Assembly: GCA_021782675.1 (NCBI GenBank)
Contig: JAJXUS010000179.1
Span: 1-5,472, forward strand
Reading direction: 5' to 3'
DNA length: 5,472 bases
DNA from: Acidobacteriota bacterium
GTDB lineage: Bacteria; Acidobacteriota; Terriglobia; Terriglobales; Acidobacteriaceae
Shown: positions 1 to 5,472 of the stretch, piece by piece
Position numbering within the stretch: position 1 is the stretch's first letter
Layout of the letters: each line of letters begins with the position of its first letter
The notes under the pieces: model-generated
The model's database searches: none
What the model was told of the DNA's origin: nothing
Seen by the model: only the letters and a program-made list of their open reading frames with translations
Translations under genes and position numbers: made by a program

Positions 1-263
1 ATGAGCGCGGCAAACTCTGCATAGCAGAGGCCGGCGAAGGTGCAGGTGATGCCGGCGAGAACGAAGCTGAGCGCGACGGCTGGGCCGGCATGAATGGCGG
101 CGGCCTGGCCGGTGAGCACGAAGATGCCTGCTCCAATGACGGCACCGATGCCCAGGGTGATGAGGTTCATCGGCCCGAGCGCGCGCTTGAGTTCATGTTC
201 GCCTTCTGCGCGGGCTTCGCTCAGCAGGACGGGCATGGGTTTGATCGCGCTCAATTTGGGCAT
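1..263 (-). CDS. APC-family amino acid permease, N-terminal part (cut by window edge)
   Basis: This is the first 87 codons of an inner-membrane amino acid transporter; the rest lies beyond position 1. A soluble N-terminal tail (residues 1-30, containing HELKRALGPM) leads into TM1, whose GIGAVIGAGIFVLTG stretch (residues 38-52) is the unwound, substrate-binding glycine signature of the APC superfamily. TM2 begins around residue 62 and ends in LCYAEFAAL, typical of the CAT/YfnA branch (cationic and other amino acid transporters). The ATG at 263 is preceded by AGGAG at an 11-nt spacing. An ATG ten bases upstream is out of frame, and Met10 (ATG at 236) is a weaker start without a Shine-Dalgarno. 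The gene follows thiE after 107 bp, so it may have its own promoter or be read through from thiE. The family is secure; the transported amino acid cannot be judged from this fragment. Confidence 0.9.
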   Translation of the reverse strand, partial: MPKLSAIKPMPVLLSEARAEGEHELKRALGPMNLITLGIGAVIGAGIFVLTGQAAAIHAGPAVALSFVLAGITCTFAGLCYAEFAAL

Positions 264-274
264 GAGTAGGCATT

Positions 275-279
275 CTCCT
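275..279 (-). promoter_or_regulatory. Shine-Dalgarno for the permease
   Basis: AGGAG on the minus strand lies 11 nt before the ATG at 263. The spacing is slightly long but equals that in front of accB. It supports ATG 263 over Met10 as the start. Confidence 0.6.
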
Positions 280-330
280 GAGAGGTGCGGTGTGTACCGA
301 TTCGGGCAAAGGCCACCGGGCGGGTCACTC

Positions 331-346
331 GATAGCGTACCGTATC
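331..346. promoter_or_regulatory. Possible operator: 16-bp imperfect palindrome upstream of the permease
   Basis: The site has the form GATA-N2-GTAC-N2-TATC, with 12 of 16 positions symmetric, in the thiE-permease gap and 68-83 bp upstream of the permease ATG. The placement suits a regulator of an amino acid transporter gene. No convincing -35/-10 pair was found beside it, and no regulator family is recognised. Chance symmetry is quite possible. The rest of the gap (264-370) shows no U-tract terminator after thiE. Confidence 0.2.
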
Positions 347-370
347 CTGCGCACGTTTGGGGCGGTGCCG

Positions 371-994
371 TCAGCGAAGAAGGGCCATAAAATCTTCCGC
401 AGCCTTGCGGGGGCTTCCTCCTGCGGGCAGCAGAGCCGAGATGATGGCGACCGAGTCGGCGCCGGCATTGAGCACGGCGCGGGCATTGGCAATGGTAATG
501 CCGCCGATGGCAACCAGCGGCTTGCGGGTGCGGCGGCGCACCTGCTGCAGGCCCGCCAGCCCAACCACCGGGTCGGGGTTCTGCTTGCTGGCAGTGGTGA
601 AGATCGGGCCATAGGCGATGTAGTCGCAGTCCGTGGCATCGGCTTCTTCAAGCTGCGCGGGGCTGTGGGTGGAGACGCCGACCCAGCGTGTGGCGCCAAC
701 GATGCGACGGGCGTCTTCCGGCGCCAGATCCTGCTGGCCGACGTGGACCCCGTTGGCATTGGCCAGCAGCGTCAGGTCCGCGCGGTCGTTCAGGATGAGG
801 CGGAAGTTTTTCACCGAGCGAAGCGGGTGCAGCGAGTTCATGGCGCTGAGGATTTCGCGCACGGTGCCGGTCTTATTGCGATATTGGAGCAGGGAGACGC
901 CGGCGGCCTGAAGGTCGGCGGTAAAGGCCGCAAGGCCGAGGCCACGCGCTTGCAGTAGACCTGCGTCAGCGATGGCGTAGAGGGGGGGGAGCAT
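371..994 (-). CDS. thiE: Thiamine phosphate synthase ThiE
   Basis: A cytosolic TIM-barrel enzyme of 207 aa, normal for the family, that condenses HMP pyrophosphate with thiazole phosphate to give thiamine monophosphate. Visible family motifs, in order: LQYRNK (36-41, matching the usual QLRxK pyrophosphate site), LNDRADL (68-74, Mg-binding Asp region), GVHVGQQDL (82-90), GVSTHS (106-111), AYGPIFTTASK (127-137, the GPxxxTxxK loop), VAIGGI (161-166) and GADSVAI (178-184). The chosen ATG at 994 gives a correct barrel start (LPPLYAIAD); the open frame continues 64 codons further upstream, but those read as accC antiframe. The gene starts only 4 nt after the accC stop, so its ribosome-binding region lies inside accC. 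Only a weak AGG sits right before the ATG, with AAGGA 14 nt away, which points to translational coupling. Codons 2-5 hold a run of eight C. No other thi gene and no TPP riboswitch is seen in the window. Confidence 0.95.
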   Translation of the reverse strand: MLPPLYAIADAGLLQARGLGLAAFTADLQAAGVSLLQYRNKTGTVREILSAMNSLHPLRSVKNFRLILNDRADLTLLANANGVHVGQQDLAPEDARRIVGATRWVGVSTHSPAQLEEADATDCDYIAYGPIFTTASKQNPDPVVGLAGLQQVRRRTRKPLVAIGGITIANARAVLNAGADSVAIISALLPAGGSPRKAAEDFMALLR

Positions 995-998
995 CCTG

Positions 999-2366
999 CT
1001 ATTGTGCGTCCTTCTTCTGCTTTTCGCGCTCGAAGAACCGCTCCATGAATTTCGTGTCGAAGATGCCGGCCCGGAAGTCCTCATCGGCAAAGATGCGCTG
1101 TTGCAGCGGGATGATGGTGTGGATGCCTTCGACGACGAACATGCCGAGCGCGCGCTGCATGCGCGCGATGGCCTCGGCGCGATCAACCCCGTGGACCACC
1201 AGCTTGGCGATCATGGAGTCGTAGTACGGCGGAACAACGCCCTCGGCGTACTGCGCCGTATCGACGCGCACGCCGTTGCCGCCGGGTACGTTGAAGACGG
1301 TGATCTTACCGGCGGACGGAGTAAACTTTTCCGGATGCTCGGCGTTGATGCGGCACTCAATGGCATGGCCGCGCAGCTCAATCTTTGCGGGCAGAATGTC
1401 GCTGAGCTTCTCGCCGGCGGCGATGCGAAACTGCGCTTTGACCAGGTCGATGCCGGTGATGAGTTCGGTGACTGGATGCTCCACCTGAATGCGGGTGTTC
1501 ATTTCGATGAAGTAGAGCTTGCCGTCTTCATCCATCAGAAACTCAACGGTGCCGGCGTTCTGGTAGCCGATGTTCTCGAGACTCCGCTTCAGCGTCTGGC
1601 CAATCTCTTCGCGGAGTTTTGGGCTGACCTGCAGCGACGGCGCCTCCTCGATCATCTTCTGGTGGCGGCGCTGGATGGAGCATTCGCGTTCGCCGAGTGA
1701 GATGACGTTGCCGTGCTGATCGGCCAGTACCTGAAATTCAATATGACGCGGCCGCTCGATGAACTTCTCCATGTACAGGTCGCCGTTGCCAAAAGCGTTC
1801 TGGGCTTCGGTGCGGGCGGCACGGAACAGATTGGGCAGGTCTTCGGCAGTGCGCACGATGCGCATGCCGCGGCCACCACCACCGGCCGAGGCCTTGAGGA
1901 TGACGGGATAGCCGATCCGTTTGGCCCAGTCGAGCGCCTCTTCTTCGCTCTGGATGACGCCTTCAGAACCGGGGAGAATCGGCACCTTGGCCTTCTTCAT
2001 GGCCATGCGGGCTTTTTCCTTTTCGCCCATCAGGCGGGTGACCTCCGGCGGTGGCCCGACGAACTTGATGTTGGAGGCGCGGCAGACTTCGGCGAAGTTG
2101 GCGTTCTCGCTCAGCAGTCCGTAGCCTGGGTGGATCGCGTCCACGTCAGCGATCTCTGCGGCGCTGATGACGGCCGGCACGTTGAGATAGCTGTCTGCGG
2201 ACCGCGGCGGCCCGATGCAGATGGCTTCGTCGGCAAAGCGGACGTGCAGGGAGTTGCGGTCGGCTTCGCTGTAGACAGCGACCGTGCGGATGCCCAGCTC
2301 TTTGCAGGCGCTGATAATACGCAGGGCGATCTCGCCCCGATTGGCAATCAAAACCTTCCGAAACAT
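999..2366 (-). CDS. accC: Biotin carboxylase subunit of acetyl-CoA carboxylase
   Basis: AccC carboxylates biotin on AccB using ATP and bicarbonate, the first half-reaction of malonyl-CoA formation in fatty acid synthesis. It is 455 aa, close to the 449 aa of the E. coli enzyme and almost in register with it. The N-terminal biotin carboxylase domain opens with [14 protein letters not shown]. The ATP-grasp domain shows K116 (GEKEKAR), K158 (ILKAS), the mobile glycine loop GGGGRG (162-167), H208 (PRHIEF), K237 (HQKMIEE), and metal ligands E275 and E288 (FIEMN). Catalytic N290, R292 and E296 follow in [11 protein letters not shown]339 (ECRI) lies in the C-terminal domain and probably equals E. 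coli R338. No active residue is missing. The ATG at 2366 has GAGG 3 nt upstream (2370-2373), a short spacing. The gene follows accB after 26 nt and is followed by thiE after 4 nt, indicating one transcript. Being standalone, without fused carboxyltransferase or carrier domains, it is ACC and not pyruvate or propionyl-CoA carboxylase. Confidence 0.98.
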   Translation of the reverse strand: MFRKVLIANRGEIALRIISACKELGIRTVAVYSEADRNSLHVRFADEAICIGPPRSADSYLNVPAVISAAEIADVDAIHPGYGLLSENANFAEVCRASNIKFVGPPPEVTRLMGEKEKARMAMKKAKVPILPGSEGVIQSEEEALDWAKRIGYPVILKASAGGGGRGMRIVRTAEDLPNLFRAARTEAQNAFGNGDLYMEKFIERPRHIEFQVLADQHGNVISLGERECSIQRRHQKMIEEAPSLQVSPKLREEIGQTLKRSLENIGYQNAGTVEFLMDEDGKLYFIEMNTRIQVEHPVTELITGIDLVKAQFRIAAGEKLSDILPAKIELRGHAIECRINAEHPEKFTPSAGKITVFNVPGGNGVRVDTAQYAEGVVPPYYDSMIAKLVVHGVDRAEAIARMQRALGMFVVEGIHTIIPLQQRIFADEDFRAGIFDTKFMERFFEREKQKKDAQ

Positions 2367-2392
2367 AATCCTCGCAGGAATTCCGATGCGGT

Positions 2393-2908
2393 TTAGCGCG
2401 GCCGGATGGCAAACAGCGGCTGTCCGTACTCGACGGGCTGGCCGTTGGTGACAAGACGCTTGACGATCTCGCCCGCAGCGTCGGACTCGATCTCATTCAT
2501 CAGCTTCATGGCTTCCACGATGCAGAGAATCTGACCGGCCTCAACGCGGTCGCCAACCTTGGCAAACGCCTCCGCGCCCGGGGCAGAAGACTCATAAAAG
2601 GTGCCGACAATCGGCGATTTGACGATGTGGAGACCGGCATTCTCATCGGTTGCAGGAGCGGGCGCGGGCGTTGCGGCAGCGGCAGGAGCCGGGGTCGCCG
2701 CGACAGGCGTCGCAGCCGGTGCGGGAGCAGCGGCCGCCAGCAGGGCGGCGATCTGTCCGGCGTCGGGGCCGGTTACGGTGGGCTTTTCTTTACCGCCAAA
2801 GTTCAGACGGACCTTTAGCCCTTCCTGCTCCAGCTCAAATTCGCCGACGTTCTGCTGCTTCAAAAACTCGATGAGATCTTTTAACGATTGCAGCTGTCCT
2901 GCATTCAT
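2393..2908 (-). CDS. accB: Biotin carboxyl carrier protein of acetyl-CoA carboxylase (BCCP)
   Basis: AccB carries the carboxyl group on covalently bound biotin between AccC and the AccAD carboxyltransferase. It is 171 aa: an N-terminal domain (1-40, [16 protein letters not shown]...), a flexible Ala/Pro linker (about 52-88), and a C-terminal biotinyl domain (92-171). The biotin site is EAMKLM with K135. [18 protein letters not shown] (98-115) is the thumb insertion that marks AccB-type carriers as opposed to generic biotinyl domains. I chose ATG 2908 because the canonical N-terminus starts there and AGGAG lies 11 nt upstream; an open extension of 23 codons to 2977 has no family resemblance and would run through the candidate promoter. 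accC follows after 26 nt. The low-complexity linker is normal for the family. Confidence 0.97.
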   Translation of the reverse strand: MNAGQLQSLKDLIEFLKQQNVGEFELEQEGLKVRLNFGGKEKPTVTGPDAGQIAALLAAAAPAPAATPVAATPAPAAAATPAPAPATDENAGLHIVKSPIVGTFYESSAPGAEAFAKVGDRVEAGQILCIVEAMKLMNEIESDAAGEIVKRLVTNGQPVEYGQPLFAIRPR

Positions 2909-2919
2909 AAAGTCTTGCG

Positions 2920-2924
2920 CTCCT
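2920..2924 (-). promoter_or_regulatory. Shine-Dalgarno deciding the accB start
   Basis: AGGAG on the minus strand is 11 nt before ATG 2908. It excludes the longer open frame beginning at 2977 as the main start. Confidence 0.65.
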
Positions 2925-2931
2925 GAAATAT

Positions 2932-2945
2932 GACCGCTTCCGGTC
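2932..2945 (-). promoter_or_regulatory. Small stem-loop in the accB leader
   Basis: Minus-strand GACCG-GAAG-CGGTC forms a perfect 5-bp stem with a four-base loop. It ends 7 nt before the AGGAG of accB and would lie in the 5' untranslated leader if the candidate promoter is right. It could affect ribosome access or mRNA stability, but its size makes chance likely. Confidence 0.3.
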
Positions 2946-2954
2946 CGTCTCTGC

Positions 2955-2984
2955 AGTATAAGTGTTACGCGCGGCACTCGTCCC
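2955..2984 (-). promoter_or_regulatory. Candidate sigma-70-type promoter for accB-accC-thiE
   Basis: The minus strand has TATACT (2955-2960; 5 of 6 matches to TATAAT) and, 18 bp upstream, GGGACG (2979-2984; only 3 of 6 to TTGACA). Transcription would start near 2948, giving a leader of about 40 nt before the accB ATG. The -10 is good, the -35 is weak and overlaps the inverted repeat at 2980-3002. The position between the peptidase stop and the accB ribosome site fits an operon promoter. Confidence 0.4.
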
Positions 2985-3002
2985 GCCAGAACGGGCGGGT
3001 AC
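2980..3002. repeat. Inverted repeat between peptidase and accB (possible operator or weak terminator)
   Basis: On the plus strand GTCCCGCC and GGCGGG-T-AC are separated by AGAACG: a 6-bp GC stem with a 6-nt loop, extended by two pairs past one bulged base. It lies 13 bp downstream of the peptidase stop codon. No U-run follows on the minus strand, so it is not a standard intrinsic terminator. It overlaps the -35 of the candidate accB promoter, so it may be an operator or a transcript-end stabilising hairpin. Confidence 0.35.
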
Positions 3003-3015
3003 GGATACGATCGGT

Positions 3016-4107
3016 CTACAGTTCGATCCAGCCCTTCGGCGCGGGCGTAAGGATTTCGGCACCGCGAGCGGTGACCAGCATCTCATCTTCAATCCGGATG
3101 CCGAAACGGCCAGGAAGATAGACGCCCGGTTCAATCGTAATCACCATATTCCTCCGGAGAGATTCTGTCTGCCGGGCGGCGATGCGCGGCCCCTCGTGAA
3201 TTTCCAGGCCCACGCCGTGGCCGGTGGAGTGGGTGAAGTGCTGGGCGAGGCCGGCACGCTCGAGGACCTGGCGGGCGGCGGCATCGACCGCGCCGCTGGG
3301 CGTGCCGGGACGCACAGCCATGATGGCGGCGAGCTGGGCTTCTTCGACCGCTTCGTAGGCCTCGCGGTCGGCGCGGGTGGCCGGCCCCAGATGCACGGTA
3401 CGGGTCATATCCGAGCAGTACCCGTCGAGGACGACGCCAAAGTCGAGCACCACAAAGCCCTTGTGCGGCAGCCCGTGGGAACTGGCGACGCCGTGGGGCA
3501 TGGCGGAGCGCGGACCTCCGGCGACGATCGTCTCAAACGACATGCCGCTGGCCCCGGCGCTGCGGGCCATGGCTTCAAGTTCCGCGGCGACCTCAATCTC
3601 ACGGCGGCCAGGCTCGATGCGCGCCAGAATGCGTGTGAACAAGTCGCAGCCGAGCGCGGCAGCGACGCGCATCTTCCGGAGCTCCTGTGCATCCTTGATC
3701 TGCCGCAGGGCAGCGACCGGAGACTCAATGGGATGGAAGAAGGTGCGGCGTGTGCGGCCGCTGATCGAACGGCGCATTGCCTCGAGCGCCGCGACGCTGG
3801 TGTGCTCCGCATCGATGGCGCAGGAGGCAAACCTCTGCCGCTGCAGCCACGCACACGCTTCCGGCAGCACCGGGCCGGAGGCGATGACGACAGTGGCGTG
3901 GCGGGTCTGCTGCCGGGCCTGCTGGATATAGCGGCCATCGGTGAAGAGGACGGCGTTGCGTTTTCCTGTGGTTCTCCCGGGGACGACGACGGCGGCGTTC
4001 GAGCCGGTGAAGCCGGTGAGGTAGCGGACATCGGGCGGGTGCGTGACCAGCAGGGCAGTTTCCTTGCGGTCACGCAGTTCGGCGCTCAGGGCGGCCATTC
4101 GCGTCAT
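3016..4107 (-). CDS. M24B-family Xaa-Pro peptidase (aminopeptidase P / prolidase type)
   Basis: A cytosolic dimetal peptidase that cleaves the bond before proline in dipeptides or at peptide N-termini, used in peptide recycling. It is 363 aa, the usual length of short bacterial members such as Bacillus YqhT and PepQ-like proteins. The N-terminal creatinase/prolidase_N domain (about 1-130) contains [14 protein letters not shown]; the C-terminal pita-bread domain (about 135-355) has all five metal ligands: D222 (LDFG), D233 (CSDMTRT), H297 (STGHGVG), E326 (TIEPGVY) and E340 (RIEDE). Catalytic-pocket histidines H205 (MPHG) and H304 (EIHEGP) are also present. No signal peptide is visible. The ATG at 4107 overlaps the stop of the upstream hydrolase (ATGA) and has GAGG 10 nt upstream (4118-4121); Met4 is an alternative. 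Dipeptidase and aminopeptidase P activity cannot be told apart from sequence alone, so no gene symbol is given. Confidence 0.94.
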   Translation of the reverse strand: MTRMAALSAELRDRKETALLVTHPPDVRYLTGFTGSNAAVVVPGRTTGKRNAVLFTDGRYIQQARQQTRHATVVIASGPVLPEACAWLQRQRFASCAIDAEHTSVAALEAMRRSISGRTRRTFFHPIESPVAALRQIKDAQELRKMRVAAALGCDLFTRILARIEPGRREIEVAAELEAMARSAGASGMSFETIVAGGPRSAMPHGVASSHGLPHKGFVVLDFGVVLDGYCSDMTRTVHLGPATRADREAYEAVEEAQLAAIMAVRPGTPSGAVDAAARQVLERAGLAQHFTHSTGHGVGLEIHEGPRIAARQTESLRRNMVITIEPGVYLPGRFGIRIEDEMLVTARGAEILTPAPKGWIEL

Positions 4108-5279
4108 TGGCCGGCGACCTCTGCGCCGGGATGATTCGCCTGCTGCGTCAGACTGCGGATCAGATCGGTCTCATGTTTGCGGTAGGGGCGGCCATCGGGA
4201 TAAAAGACGTCGTGGAACCAGACGGCCGGCTGCATCAGCACGTATGGGCGCTGCCAGGAGTCCCAGGGAAAATTGGTCTGGGTGAGGCCGTTAACCAGGC
4301 CCCAGTTGATGGCGCCGACGTGCTCCTTCATCGCAATGGGCAGGATCAGGTCAAAGGAGCTGCCGACACTGCGGGCCATGTACTCCGTGCAGATGATGGG
4401 GCGGCGGTATGTCTGCAGTTGCCGGATGCGCGCGGTGAAGCTTTCGGGCCAGCCGTAGTTATGGAACGTGAGAATGTCGGACTGCGAGAGTTGAATGCGA
4501 TCGACAGCATCGAGCGTAGCGGGCTTGCTCCAGTCTCCGTCGTGCCATAGCCCGCTGGTGAGCGGCTGGATGGGGTGCTGCGAGCGCGCCCAGGCGTAGA
4601 CCTGCGGCAGCAGCTTGGCAACCAGAACGGCCTTTTCTTTGGCTTCCTGCGGCGACTCATACTGCTCGGCGGAATTGTCGGGTTCGTTCCACAGATCCCA
4701 GGCAAGCACACGCGGATCTTGCCCGAACGCGCCGACGACGCCTTTTATGTAAGCCTCCAGCCGCGGGTACTGACGCGGATCGCGCAGCGCGGGTTCGCCG
4801 GGGCTTTGCATCCAGCCGGAGTTGTGCACGCCGGGGATGGGCGGCCGCTGCGGACCAAGCACGGGATTAGGATCCCAGCAGGAATCAAAGAAGACGAAGA
4901 TCGGCCGGATGTGGTGCTTGTGTGCGATGGCGAGAAACGTGTCGATGCGCTGCTGGTAGCCTTTGGGGTCCTGCTCCCAGACCAGGTCATGCAGAAAGAC
5001 GCGCATGGTGTTCATGCCGATGGCCTGCGCCCAGCCAAGCTCCTGGTCGATCTCTTTGGGATTGAACGTGGCGGCCTGCCACATGGCGAGCTGGTTGATG
5101 GCGTCGTGCGGGATGTAGTCGGAACCGACCAGCCAGGGCTGCTGCGCGTACCAGGCATTGGCTTTGGCGCGGCTCCAGCGCCGCGGTGCGGGTGCGGGCG
5201 AAGTCTGAGCGTGGAGGCAAGCTGGCAGAAAGCCGGCGCAGGCGATCAGGGAGGCGACCATCCAGCGGAGAAATCGCAT
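4104..5279 (-). CDS. Secreted clan GH-A glycoside hydrolase (GH5-type, cellulase/xylanase-like)
   Basis: A probable extracytoplasmic retaining glycosidase with a (beta/alpha)8 barrel. Numbered from ATG 5279 (391 aa), the signal peptide is MRFLRWMVASLIACAGFLPA followed by CLHA, with likely cleavage after A24 and a Pro/Ala-rich linker. Catalytic features are W-N-E-P with E199 as acid/base at the end of strand 4, the strand-6 FHNY (H273) and CTEY with E299 as nucleophile on strand 7; NTMRVF (R93) and INWGL (W326) fit strands 2 and 8. There is no carbohydrate-binding module. Substrate is not readable: relatives are often labelled 1,4-beta-xylanase or cellulase without proof. The ATG at 5279 gives a standard signal peptide but has no Shine-Dalgarno; ATG 5336 (19 codons more, also without one) is possible. 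The stop overlaps the peptidase ATG. GH-A fold and catalytic pair are solid; family number and substrate are inference. Confidence 0.88.
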   Translation of the reverse strand: MRFLRWMVASLIACAGFLPACLHAQTSPAPAPRRWSRAKANAWYAQQPWLVGSDYIPHDAINQLAMWQAATFNPKEIDQELGWAQAIGMNTMRVFLHDLVWEQDPKGYQQRIDTFLAIAHKHHIRPIFVFFDSCWDPNPVLGPQRPPIPGVHNSGWMQSPGEPALRDPRQYPRLEAYIKGVVGAFGQDPRVLAWDLWNEPDNSAEQYESPQEAKEKAVLVAKLLPQVYAWARSQHPIQPLTSGLWHDGDWSKPATLDAVDRIQLSQSDILTFHNYGWPESFTARIRQLQTYRRPIICTEYMARSVGSSFDLILPIAMKEHVGAINWGLVNGLTQTNFPWDSWQRPYVLMQPAVWFHDVFYPDGRPYRKHETDLIRSLTQQANHPGAEVAGQ

Positions 5280-5288
5280 GATGCGATT
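5272..5288. promoter_or_regulatory. Perfect 8+1+8 palindrome over the hydrolase start codon
   Basis: AATCGCAT-G-ATGCGATT on the plus strand is a perfect inverted repeat with a single central base. It covers the ATG at 5279. As DNA it has the form of a dimeric repressor site; as RNA it could fold into a 7-bp stem with a UCA loop that holds the start codon. If translation really starts at 5336, the repeat lies inside the coding region and may be chance. Confidence 0.35.
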
Positions 5289-5353
5289 GAACCGCAAGGT
5301 CGCGCGGCGTGCAATGGCCGGGCCGGGGAATTTCATCAAAAGGCAGGGGAAAG

Positions 5354-5393
5354 GAAGCGCAGAAGCAGATTCCCTGCGGGAATGACAACAAGA
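5354..5393. repeat. Hairpin-bearing intergenic repeat, copy 1
   Basis: A 40-bp element matching copy 2 (5433-5472) at 37 of 40 positions, exactly 79 bp away. Its core is ATTCCC-TGC-GGGAAT (5369-5383), a perfect 6-bp stem with a three-base loop, followed by the constant tail GACAACAAGA. It lies 75-114 bp upstream of the hydrolase ATG at 5279. The layout resembles REP-like or small non-autonomous interspersed repeats; I recall similar sequences in Acidobacteria intergenic DNA. Confidence 0.75.
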
Positions 5394-5432
5394 AAGGCAA
5401 CGTCAAAGAGGCAAGGGCGAAGGCAAAGGGCA

Positions 5433-5472
5433 GAAGCGCAGAAGCGGGTTCCCTTCGGGAATGACAACAAGA
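5433..5472. repeat. Hairpin-bearing intergenic repeat, copy 2 (reaches the window edge)
   Basis: Differs from copy 1 at 5446, 5448 and 5455. The hairpin core TTCCC-TTC-GGGAA (5449-5461) keeps its stem while the loop changes from TGC to TTC; the sixth pair becomes a G-T wobble. Its left side includes a perfect tandem CAGAAGCG x2 (5431-5446). The array may continue past 5472. The 39-bp spacer between copies (5394-5432) is purine-rich on the plus strand, with GGCAA recurring. Confidence 0.75.

Noticed and set aside
278..283. CTGAGA resembling the TPP riboswitch core
   Set aside because: It is on the plus strand, opposite to the genes, and the partner elements of the THI box are absent nearby.
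290..958. Plus-strand open frame of 222 codons opposite thiE
   Set aside because: It is antisense to an intact thiE and without Shine-Dalgarno or domain signal.
995..1186. N-terminal extension of 64 residues on ThiE
   Set aside because: The extension is Ser/Arg-rich antiframe of accC; the barrel begins properly at ATG 994.
2378..2385. GGAATTCC palindrome between accB and accC
   Set aside because: An 8-bp palindrome is expected by chance and has no supporting longer symmetry or conservation evidence.
1002..2396. Plus-strand open frames of 232 and 227 codons opposite accC
   Set aside because: They mirror the accC reading frame; accC has every catalytic residue and the antisense proteins resemble no family.
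2962..4134. Long plus-strand open frame of 390 codons opposite the peptidase
   Set aside because: It is the antisense shadow of a well-supported M24 peptidase in GC-rich DNA, has low-complexity Gly/Ala/Arg composition and no recognisable motif.
5280..5350. Search for a promoter of the hydrolase-peptidase unit
   Set aside because: Only weak candidates were found (TGAAAT at 5330-5335 with an extended TG, and TTGACG further upstream with no -10 at suitable spacing), so none is annotated.

Overview
The window looks like ordinary chromosomal DNA from a GC-rich, free-living bacterium. It is most probably an acidobacterium of the Terriglobales type (Edaphobacter, Granulicella or Terriglobus relatives). 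That assignment is inference. It rests on the secreted clan GH-A glycosidase, whose N-terminal sequence (motifs such as KANAWYAQQPWLVGS) I recall from Acidobacteria, and on short hairpin-bearing intergenic repeats of a style I associate with those genomes. A 16S gene or a protein search would settle it.

All six genes lie on the minus strand, so transcription runs from high to low coordinates. In that order they are: a leader region with two copies of a hairpin repeat (about 5280-5472); a secreted glycoside hydrolase of the GH5 type (4104-5279); an M24B Xaa-Pro peptidase whose ATG overlaps the hydrolase stop codon by 4 bp (3016-4107); a 107-bp gap with a candidate promoter, two small inverted repeats and a clear Shine-Dalgarno; accB (2393-2908); accC (999-2366); thiE starting 4 nt after the accC stop (371-994); a second 107-bp gap; and the first 87 codons of an APC-family amino acid permease that runs off the left edge (1-263).

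The genes form at least two transcription units. The hydrolase and peptidase are translationally coupled. accB, accC and thiE form a tight operon. AccB (biotin carrier) and AccC (biotin carboxylase) carry out the first half-reaction of acetyl-CoA carboxylase, the committed step of fatty acid synthesis. accA and accD are not in the window, which is the usual arrangement. ThiE joins the two halves of thiamine phosphate and has no metabolic link to AccBC, so its position looks like operon hitch-hiking or growth-linked expression. The peptidase next to accBC recalls the known yqhT-efp-accB-accC neighbourhood, but here efp is absent between peptidase and accB.

I see no mobile element, phage gene, CRISPR array, RNA gene or novel defence system. 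All catalytic residues I looked for in AccB, AccC, ThiE, the peptidase and the hydrolase are present, and no frameshift is visible. The points worth a second look are non-coding or translational: the paired hairpin repeats, a perfect 8+1+8 palindrome on the hydrolase start codon, an eight-C run in codons 2-5 of thiE, and the hairpins around the accB promoter.
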